From Gp6-AA40 sp050742535 (lineage in GTDB: Bacteria > Acidobacteriota > Vicinamibacteria > Vicinamibacterales > UBA2999), in NCBI GenBank assembly GCA_050742535.1, contig JBOGIQ010000269.1:1-8496 (forward strand): a DNA stretch of 8,496 nt, read 5' to 3'. This document shows positions 1 through 7,911 of the stretch, one piece after another. The position numbers and the translations under genes were made by a program. Below the pieces are notes generated by a model, which had not been told where the DNA came from, did not search any database, and saw only the letters and a list, made by a program, of their open reading frames with translations. Each line of letters starts with the position of its first letter. Within the stretch, counting starts at the first letter, position 1.

Positions 1-1865
<1,865 letters not shown>

Positions 1866-1874
1866 GCCGCCGGT

Positions 1875-1880
1875 ATTCTA
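1875..1880 (-). promoter_or_regulatory. Possible -10 element of the TolB-type kinase gene
   Basis: On the minus strand TAGAAT ends 9 nt before the ATG at 1865. It matches the TANNNT form of a bacterial -10 box and would place transcription initiation at or just before the start codon. No good -35 hexamer is visible 16-18 nt upstream, so support is only the hexamer, its position, and the similar arrangement at two other genes in the window. Confidence 0.3.
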
Positions 1881-1910
1881 CTGACATGCCTCGCGTGGAC
1901 GGAGTAATCT
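1881..1910 (+). promoter_or_regulatory. Candidate sigma70-like promoter for the PpiC lipoprotein gene
   Basis: CTGACA (1881-1886, one mismatch to TTGACA) is followed after 18 nt by TAATCT (1905-1910, TANNNT). Initiation would be expected around 1917-1919, which coincides with the ATG at 1919 and implies a leaderless or near-leaderless mRNA. The element lies in the short gap between divergently transcribed genes and overlaps the presumed promoter of the kinase on the other strand. It was read by eye and not tested. Confidence 0.45.
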
Positions 1911-1918
1911 GCGAGCGT

Positions 1919-3010
1919 ATGAATCGCCCGATCAATCCGGCTGAAGCCGGACGCCACGAGATGGCCGCCCGCTGTCTGTTTGCGACGGCGATGACCGCCA
2001 TCGCCCTCCTGGCGGCCTGCCGCTCGACGCCGTCGGAGCCGCCGGCGCGCACGGCCTCCGCGGACACCTGGGCGACCGTCAACGGCGTCGACATCACGCG
2101 CGAGCAGGTGGACAAGGAGTTCCGGCGGCTGCGGAACTCAGCGGAAACGCTGTCTGATGAAGAGCTGACCCTCGCGAGGATGAACGTGCTCGAGGACTTG
2201 ATCGTCGAGCGGATCCTGCTGGCGAAGGGCGAGGCGCTGAAGATCGTCGTCCCGGAGACCGAGCTGGACAACGCCTACGCCGAAGCGAGGAAAAACCTGA
2301 CCGAGGATGCGTTCCAGCAGGAGCTGGGGCGCCGCAACCTGACCGCCACCGACATGCGCGAAGGGCTGCGCCGCGAGATGCTCGCGCGGAAAGTCCTCGA
2401 ACAGGAAGTCACCGCGAAGATCTCGATCAGCGATCAGGACGTCGGCGCCTTCTTCAACGCCAACCGTGCCCAGTTCAACATTCCCGAAGAGGCGTATCAC
2501 CTGGCGCAGATTGTCATCACGCCGCAGCGTGAGCCGCAGATCGCCAACCGGACCGGCGACGATGCGGCGACGCCGCAGGCGGCGGCGGCCAAGGTGTCGA
2601 TGCTGATGGAACGCCTGAAGGGCGGCGCGCCCTTCGCCGATCTGGCCCGCGACTATTCGGAGGATCCGCAGACGGCGCCGCGCGGCGGCGATCTGGGGCT
2701 CGTGCCGTTGTCCGCGATCCAGAAGGCGCCGCCGCTGCTGCGCGAGGCGGCGACCAAGACCACCATAGGCTCGGCGCGCGTCGTCAGCGAAGGCGGGGCG
2801 CACACGATCGTGTTCGTCGTCGCGCGCGAGCCGGCGGGTCAGCGGGACCTGTCGTCGCCCGGCGTGCGCGACCGGATCACGAACGCGCTCAAGGCCGGAC
2901 GCGAGCAGCTGATGCGGTCGGCCTATCTTGCCGCGGCGCGCAGCGACGCCGACGTGACGAATTACCTCGCTCGACGCGTCGTCGAGTCACAGGGCAAACC
3001 GCCGCAGTAG
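1919..3010 (+). CDS. Lipoprotein peptidyl-prolyl cis-trans isomerase, SurA/PpiC (parvulin) type
   Basis: Predicted 363-residue envelope foldase. A hydrophobic stretch ending in the lipobox LLAAC puts the lipidated cysteine at residue 34, so the mature protein should be membrane-anchored outside the cytoplasm. A SurA-N-like helical chaperone region follows (about 50-180, starting ATVNGVDITREQVD). A parvulin domain spans about 190-303: YHLAQIVI with H194, a DYSEDP segment near 245, the GGDLG signature (256-260), and H295 in the last strand (HTIVFVV), matching the usual pair of parvulin histidines. A charged tail ends in a TAG stop at 3008-3010. The start is uncertain. ATG 1919 fits the candidate promoter, giving a long 18-residue n-region. 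ATG 1961 gives a more usual 20-residue signal peptide (MAARC...LLAAC) with a weak GGA 9 nt upstream. ATG 1886 overlaps the candidate -35 and is unlikely. The gene is divergent from the TolB-type kinase and convergent with the receiver-kinase gene. Likely role: folding of exported or outer-membrane proteins. Confidence 0.9.
   Translation: MNRPINPAEAGRHEMAARCLFATAMTAIALLAACRSTPSEPPARTASADTWATVNGVDITREQVDKEFRRLRNSAETLSDEELTLARMNVLEDLIVERILLAKGEALKIVVPETELDNAYAEARKNLTEDAFQQELGRRNLTATDMREGLRREMLARKVLEQEVTAKISISDQDVGAFFNANRAQFNIPEEAYHLAQIVITPQREPQIANRTGDDAATPQAAAAKVSMLMERLKGGAPFADLARDYSEDPQTAPRGGDLGLVPLSAIQKAPPLLREAATKTTIGSARVVSEGGAHTIVFVVAREPAGQRDLSSPGVRDRITNALKAGREQLMRSAYLAAARSDADVTNYLARRVVESQGKPPQ
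1936..1951. repeat. Perfect inverted repeat (REP-like palindrome) at the 5' end of the PpiC gene
   Basis: TCCGGCT (1936-1942) and AGCCGGA (1945-1951) are exact reverse complements separated by GA, giving a 7-bp stem. The core CCGGCTGAAGCCGG resembles the short palindromes that I recall being dispersed in Vicinamibacteria-like genomes; that resemblance is from memory. It sits between the two candidate starts (1919 and 1961). It is therefore either in the 5' leader or encodes the segment NPAEAGR of an extended signal peptide. I noticed only this copy in the window. Confidence 0.4.
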
Positions 3011-3020
3011 AGGCCCGGAT

Positions 3021-3042
3021 CGCGGACCTGACAAGGTCCGCG
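3021..3042. terminator. Hairpin between convergent genes, candidate bidirectional terminator
   Basis: CGCGGACCT (3021-3029) pairs perfectly with AGGTCCGCG (3034-3042) across a GACA loop: nine base pairs, seven of them G-C. It lies 10 nt after the stop of the PpiC gene and 20 nt beyond the stop of the convergent receiver-kinase gene, where a shared terminator would be expected. Neither side carries a T-tract, so it is not a textbook intrinsic terminator. It could instead act as an mRNA 3'-end stabiliser or aid factor-dependent termination. Confidence 0.5.
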
Positions 3043-3062
3043 CCACGATCCTCGAGCGGCGC

Positions 3063-5180
3063 TCATGCCGGGTCGAGGAGCTCCGGCTCATGCGACGCCC
3101 ACCACGCGCGCGCTTTCTGCTGCGTCCACCAGCCAGTCACCGACAGGCTGTCGAGACGGCTTGCCAGCCGCTCGGCGTCGGCAGGCCGCTCACGCGGGTC
3201 TTTCGATAAGCATTCGACAACCAGCGCGTCGAGATCCTTGGGGACCGGCTTTTCCGACACCTCCGACGGTGCCAGTGGCGCGGCGCTGGAGTGCTGCATC
3301 AGCACCGAGATCGCGTCAGCGCCCTCGAACGGCGGCCGCCCCGTCAGCAGCCAGAAGGCCACGCAGCCGAGCGAGTAGATGTCCACGCGTCCATCGAATG
3401 GCTCCTGGGCGACGAGCTCAGGGGCGAGATACGCGGGCGTGCCCAGCAGGAGCCCCGCTTCGGTGACCGGTCCCGGCGCGCCGCCGCGCCCGCGGCGCGA
3501 TACGACGCCGAAATCGAGGACCTTCAGGAAGTCGAACTGCTGGCCAAGCCGGCACACGAACAGGTTCCCGGGCTTGATGTCGCGATGCACGAGTCCCAGC
3601 GCGTGGGCTTCCGAGAGCGAGAGGCACGCCTGCTTCAGCAGAAAGACCGTCCGCTCCGCCGGGAGCGGCCCGTGCCGTTCGACCATGCGCTGGAGATCGA
3701 CGCCGCGCAGGCGCTCCATCACGTAGTAGAAGCTGCCGGCATCGGTGATGCCGAAGTCGTAGAGCTGCACGGTGTGCGGCGACTGCAGTTCGGCCGTGAC
3801 GTGCGCTTCGCGCGCAAAGCGCTGCCGCGCCGCCGACGGATTCTCGGCAATGCCGAGCGCGGTCTCGTGGACGATCTTGACCGCCGCCGGCCGCGCCAGC
3901 AGCTGATGCCGTGCGAGCCAGACTTCGCCCATCCCGCCAGCGCCGATGCGTTCGATCAGGTTGTAGCTGCCGACGCGCACCTCGTTGTTCAGCAGGTGCT
4001 CTCCGATCTCGAGGACCGGCCCGGAACTGACGGCCATCGCGGAGCCGATGACATTACGCAGTTCCCGTAGATTGCCGGGCCACCGGTAGCGCTGCATACG
4101 CTGCAGCGACTCGTCGGAGATGATCGGAATCGTTCTTCCAGCCTGCTCCGCCTGGCGGCGAACGATGAGCGGCGCGAGCGATGGCAGGTCCTCGAGCCTG
4201 GTGCGCAGCGGCGCCAGGTCGATCGTCGTGCGAAAGACGCGGCGCAGCGCGGGCAGCAGCCGTCGAGACGCCACTTCGTCGTCGACGTCGCGGGTCGTGG
4301 CCACGATCACGCGCACATCAGACGGCAATTGGGCGGCGTTCCGCGCCTCGTCGGACGGGGCGAGGCAATCAACGAGCATCTGCTGCGACTCGGCCGAGAG
4401 ATGCTGCACGCCTTCCAGATACAGCGTGCCCGCCCGTGCCAGGCGCAGCTTTTCGAAGATGTCAGCCCCCGAGCCTGTCTGCCGTGACGCTGGCGACGCT
4501 TCAGGGACGATGGCCAGGCAGTTGGCGCTGATCATCGCGCGCGACGCGCGCCGGGACTGGTGGTGGACGGCGCGTGCCACCGCTTCGTGATCACTGCCGA
4601 CCGGACCGCTGATGAGCAGCGGTTCGTCGCTTGCCGCCGCGTCCGCGATGTCGCGGCGAAGCCTGACGGCGACGGCGCTGTCGCCGACGAGCACGCCTGC
4701 GGTCCGATCGCGCGCTTCGCGCAGCAGCTCCTGAGCGACGAGCAGCTCGTGCTCGAGCTCGACGTTGCGCCGGCGCAGCTCGCCCTGAAGCTCGCGAATC
4801 GTCAGGTGCGTCCGGACACGTGCCAGCACTTCCTCGGCCTGGAACGGCTTGTTCACGAAATCGACCGCGCCCAGTTCCAGGCCGCGCACCTTGTCGCTGG
4901 CCGCGGTCAGTGCCGACAGAAAGACGACCGCCGAATCGCGCGTTCTCGGATCCGCCTTGAGCTGCACACACGTTTCGAACCCGTCCATCCCCGGCATCAT
5001 GACGTCCAGAAGAATCAGATCGGGAACAACGCGCTGGGCGATGGCGACCGCGTCCTTGCCGCTCCGCGCCGCGAGCAGGCGGTAGCCGCTTCCGGCAAGC
5101 GTCTGGTAGAGCACCTGCAGGTTCGTCGGGTTGTCGTCAACCAGCAGGATCTGCGGGTCGTGCGACGGCGTGTTGTTCAC
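3063..5180 (-). CDS. Receiver - degenerate sigma54-type AAA+ - Ser/Thr protein kinase fusion (kinase-output response regulator)
   Basis: A 705-residue soluble protein with three domains. (1) Receiver, about 8-125: acidic pair D15/D16, phospho-acceptor D59, switch S89 and K111, so it should be phosphorylatable. A helical, coiled-coil-like linker follows (about 126-160). (2) NtrC-like AAA+, about 163-400: the Walker A position reads GPVGSDHE (192-199), with histidine in place of lysine. Walker B reads GTLYLEG (251-257), so the usual D-E pair is E-G. The GAFTGA loop is absent from a shortened region (about 222-250). VRVIVATTRD (289-298) and WPGNLREL (367-374) still show the fold. (3) Hanks kinase, about 405-675: GAGGMGEV (413-420), K435, E458, HRDIKPGN (532-539), DFG (556-558) and APE (586-588), all catalytic residues present. 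The C-terminal tail is Trp-rich (about 683-695). There is no HTH and no membrane segment. The start is GTG at 5180, overlapping the stop of the histidine kinase by 4 nt, which implies translational coupling. I infer that receiver phosphorylation, through the AAA+ relic, controls Ser/Thr kinase activity. The substrate is unknown. Confidence 0.95.
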   Translation of the reverse strand: MNNTPSHDPQILLVDDNPTNLQVLYQTLAGSGYRLLAARSGKDAVAIAQRVVPDLILLDVMMPGMDGFETCVQLKADPRTRDSAVVFLSALTAASDKVRGLELGAVDFVNKPFQAEEVLARVRTHLTIRELQGELRRRNVELEHELLVAQELLREARDRTAGVLVGDSAVAVRLRRDIADAAASDEPLLISGPVGSDHEAVARAVHHQSRRASRAMISANCLAIVPEASPASRQTGSGADIFEKLRLARAGTLYLEGVQHLSAESQQMLVDCLAPSDEARNAAQLPSDVRVIVATTRDVDDEVASRRLLPALRRVFRTTIDLAPLRTRLEDLPSLAPLIVRRQAEQAGRTIPIISDESLQRMQRYRWPGNLRELRNVIGSAMAVSSGPVLEIGEHLLNNEVRVGSYNLIERIGAGGMGEVWLARHQLLARPAAVKIVHETALGIAENPSAARQRFAREAHVTAELQSPHTVQLYDFGITDAGSFYYVMERLRGVDLQRMVERHGPLPAERTVFLLKQACLSLSEAHALGLVHRDIKPGNLFVCRLGQQFDFLKVLDFGVVSRRGRGGAPGPVTEAGLLLGTPAYLAPELVAQEPFDGRVDIYSLGCVAFWLLTGRPPFEGADAISVLMQHSSAAPLAPSEVSEKPVPKDLDALVVECLSKDPRERPADAERLASRLDSLSVTGWWTQQKARAWWASHEPELLDPA

Positions 5181-7891
5181 GGCTGGCCCGAGCCCGCGAG
5201 CGTGTCGCCCAGTTCGGCGAGTCCCGTGAAATCGAATTCGACGACCAGCCGGTTGATGCGCTCTCCCAGCGCCGCTTCCGCCGGAGTGCCCCGCATCAGC
5301 GAGCCCGCCAGGTCGTGGATGTCGGTGACGTCGCCGACGCCGACCGCGGTGCGCAGGCGCGCCGCCACATCCAGCCGGCGGGCCATGTCGACTCCCGGCG
5401 TGGCATGGACCGCCTGCTCGGCGCCACCGATGAAGTGAACGCCAAGGTGCAGACGAAGCATGCCGAAGAGCTCCTGCGCCCGAATCGGCTTCGGCAGGTA
5501 GTCGACGCAGCCCGCGGCGCGCGCATTCACGCGCGCGTTGCCGAGCGCGCTGGCCGTGACGGCAATGACCGGGATCGCCGCTGTCGCGGGGTCCTGCGCC
5601 AGCCGCCGCGTCGCCTCGAGCCCGTTGAGGCCGGGCATCTTCAGATCCATGAAGATGATCTCCGGCCGATGCGTGCGCGCCAGCGCGATCGCCTCGAGTC
5701 CTCCCGCCGCCGTCACGACCTGCGCCCCCGCGCTTTCGAGCAGGCTGGCCAGGATGCGCCGGTTCGCGGTGCTGTCGTCCACGACCAGCGCCGTCAGCAC
5801 CTGGCCGGGTGCGAGTCTCGCGTCGAGCGGCGGCAGCGTCGGATCGCTCGTCTGGGCCGTGGCAGCCAGATGTGCCTCGACGAGCGGCAACGAGAAGGAA
5901 AAGCGGCTGCCGGTGCCGACCACGCTGTCCACTTTCAGCGCCCCGCCCATCTTCGTGATGAGGTGATCGGAGATCGTCAACCCGAGTCCCGTCCCTCCCG
6001 CCTCGGCGCCCGTTCTTGTCTGCGCGAAGGCCGCAAAGATCTCGGTGATCGACTCGGGCTCGATGCCCGGGCCGCTGTCCACGACTTCGAATGCCAGTCG
6101 CCCGTCGGTCTTGCTGATCCCCAGCCGCACGTCGCCGGCGCTCGTGAACTTGACCGCATTGCCCAGGAGATTCAGCAGCACCTGACGGAGGTGGCGTCCA
6201 TCGAGCAGGACCGCGCGCGGCACATCCGGCGCGAGCGTCATCGTCAGCGACAGACCCTTGTGCGCCGCGACCTCAGCCACGACGTACGTCAAGTCGGTCA
6301 TCAGCTGCGTGAGGTCGGTCGGCGTCTCGTCGATGTCGAGGCGGCCGGCCTCGATCTTCGACAGGTCGAGCACGTCATTGATCAGGTCGAGCAGCTGCGA
6401 GCCGCAGCGTCCGATTGCCTCGAGCGCCTCGCGCTGCGCCGCGTTCATCGTCCGGTCGCGCTGCAGCAGCTGGGCGTAGCCGAGCACGCCGTTCAGCGGC
6501 GTCCTCAGCTCGTGGCTCATGTTCGCCAGGAACTCGCTCTTCGCACGTGTCGCCGCTTCGGCGGCATCCCGGGCCCGGCGCAGCTCCTCGTCGCGCTGGC
6601 GCCGGTCGGAAATGTCGCGAAGAAAGGCGGCGAAGAAGTAGCCGTTCTCGGCGGTGATTGGCGACGTGATGGTGAGCTCGACCGGGAACTCGCGTCCGGA
6701 TCGGTGCAGCGCCGTCAGCTCGAGGCGCTGATTGACCACCGGCGCCTCGCCGGTGTCGTGGAATCGGCGCATCCCGGCGTTGTGCGCATCCCGGAACGCC
6801 GGCGGCACGATGGTTTCGGCGAGGCTGTGGCCGACGACCTCCGCGCTGGCCCAGCCGAATGTCGCCTCCGCCTGGGCGTTCCAGGCGACGACGTTGCCAT
6901 CCGAGTCGATACCGATGAACGCGTCATGCGCGGTATCCACGATGAGCCGCGCGCGCGCCTCGCTCTCGGCAAGCCGGGCCAGCGCCTCGCGCCGCTCCTC
7001 CTCGACAATGGCGACGACGATCATGTTGCTGACGGCTATCGCGAAATTCTGCTCGTCGATCGTCCAGGCGCGCAGGCCGCCGACATGCTCGGCGCAGAGC
7101 ACGCCGACGGTGGCGTTGTCGCGGCGGAGCGGCACATCCAGCATCGCGCCGATGCCGTTCGGGATCAGGTAGCCGGCGGTGAACCCGCACGTGCGCGGGT
7201 CGTTCTGCGCGTCGTGGGCCTCGACGACGCGTTCGCGCTCGATCGCGTCGAAGTACTCCAGCGCATCGCGCCGATGCAGCACCGCGCCCGACTCGTGTTG
7301 ACCGGCGCTCGCGCGATACAGTCCGTCGCAGCGAATCGCCGATCGCTGATCCGTAAATCGCCACAGGCTCAGCCGCTCTACCCGCAGGGCCTGGGCGGAT
7401 AGCGCCAGGATTCCCTGCAGCCGTTCGTCGAAGCGTTCACCCGGCGTCGTATAGCGCGCCGTGAGGTCCGTCAGCGCGTCGCTTTGCGCCGCGAGCCGAC
7501 GCTCGCTCGCCTTGAGCGACGACTCCGCCGCCAGCTGGTCGCTGATGTCGTGGAAGACCGTGAGCGCCGCGGGCTCGCCGTTCCAGTCGATCACGCGGAT
7601 CGACGCCAGCACCCAGAACGGCGCGCCGTTGGCCCGCCTGATGTGCAGCCGGACGTTGTCGGCCCGGCCATCGCGCCGGACGCGCTCGATCAGCTCGAGC
7701 CGCTGCGCCGGGTCGACGTAATAGCCGCTGACCGGCTGCCCGATGGCGTCGGCGGGGCGCACGCCGACGACATCAACCGCGCTCCTGTTGACGGCGAGCA
7801 CGCGATGGTCGTCGAGACGGCTGACGACCGCCGGGAATGGACTGAGTTCGAAGAGCTGCGCGTACGCGGCGTTCGCCGTGTCGTGACCCAT
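5177..7891 (-). CDS. Soluble hybrid sensor histidine kinase (PAS-GAF-PAS-HisKA-HATPase-REC)
   Basis: A 904-residue protein with no transmembrane segment, so it should sense cytoplasmic or diffusible signals. Domains in order: PAS (about 8-125, ending TVFHDISDQ); GAF (about 150-297, with DPRTCGF and GVLCAEHVGG segments); second PAS (about 305-430, ending FLRDISDR); HisKA dimerisation helices with the H-box SHELRTPLNG and phospho-acceptor H460; HATPase_c (about 560-670) with N-box N574/N578, DSGPGI (605-610) and GGTGLGL (632-638); receiver (about 698-815) with D705/D706, D749, T779 and K801; then an 85-residue helical tail. The catalytic and receiver residues are intact. The tail has the sequence DIHDLAGSL (857-865), only faintly like an HPt motif, so no convincing HPt domain is present. 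The stop TGA overlaps the GTG start of the downstream receiver-kinase (GTGA), making that protein the obvious partner. ATG 7891 was chosen because it opens directly into the PAS domain; no good Shine-Dalgarno is seen. Signals for the PAS and GAF domains cannot be told from sequence. Confidence 0.96.
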   Translation of the reverse strand: MGHDTANAAYAQLFELSPFPAVVSRLDDHRVLAVNRSAVDVVGVRPADAIGQPVSGYYVDPAQRLELIERVRRDGRADNVRLHIRRANGAPFWVLASIRVIDWNGEPAALTVFHDISDQLAAESSLKASERRLAAQSDALTDLTARYTTPGERFDERLQGILALSAQALRVERLSLWRFTDQRSAIRCDGLYRASAGQHESGAVLHRRDALEYFDAIERERVVEAHDAQNDPRTCGFTAGYLIPNGIGAMLDVPLRRDNATVGVLCAEHVGGLRAWTIDEQNFAIAVSNMIVVAIVEEERREALARLAESEARARLIVDTAHDAFIGIDSDGNVVAWNAQAEATFGWASAEVVGHSLAETIVPPAFRDAHNAGMRRFHDTGEAPVVNQRLELTALHRSGREFPVELTITSPITAENGYFFAAFLRDISDRRQRDEELRRARDAAEAATRAKSEFLANMSHELRTPLNGVLGYAQLLQRDRTMNAAQREALEAIGRCGSQLLDLINDVLDLSKIEAGRLDIDETPTDLTQLMTDLTYVVAEVAAHKGLSLTMTLAPDVPRAVLLDGRHLRQVLLNLLGNAVKFTSAGDVRLGISKTDGRLAFEVVDSGPGIEPESITEIFAAFAQTRTGAEAGGTGLGLTISDHLITKMGGALKVDSVVGTGSRFSFSLPLVEAHLAATAQTSDPTLPPLDARLAPGQVLTALVVDDSTANRRILASLLESAGAQVVTAAGGLEAIALARTHRPEIIFMDLKMPGLNGLEATRRLAQDPATAAIPVIAVTASALGNARVNARAAGCVDYLPKPIRAQELFGMLRLHLGVHFIGGAEQAVHATPGVDMARRLDVAARLRTAVGVGDVTDIHDLAGSLMRGTPAEAALGERINRLVVEFDFTGLAELGDTLAGSGQP

Positions 7892-7902
7892 CGCGGGTCA
7901 GA

Positions 7903-7908
7903 ATTCTA
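7903..7908 (-). promoter_or_regulatory. Possible -10 element of the histidine kinase gene
   Basis: TAGAAT on the minus strand ends 11 nt before the ATG at 7891, inside the 20-nt gap after the upstream gene's stop. It is identical to the hexamer before the TolB-type kinase. No recognisable -35 is present, and the upstream gene is close enough that read-through is equally plausible. An 8-bp palindrome, TAGCGCTA, overlaps it at 7907-7914. Confidence 0.25.
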
Positions 7909-7911
7909 GCG

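Noticed and set aside
2138..2803. Minus-strand open frame opposite the PpiC gene
   Set aside because: Arg/Leu-rich translation with no motifs, lying wholly inside a gene with clear lipoprotein and parvulin features.
3291..4070. Plus-strand open frame opposite the receiver-kinase gene
   Set aside because: Its composition mirrors the kinase coding strand and shows no motif or start signal; it is a shadow of the minus-strand gene.
3981..4694. Calling the middle domain an active sigma54 transcription activator
   Set aside because: The Walker A lysine, the Walker B D-E pair and the GAFTGA loop are all missing and there is no HTH, so sigma54 activation is not supported.
5315..7402. Plus-strand open frame of 695 codons opposite the histidine kinase
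   Set aside because: It is antisense to an unmistakable histidine kinase. The product is rich in Arg, His and Asp with no recognisable domain, as expected for a shadow of a high-GC gene.
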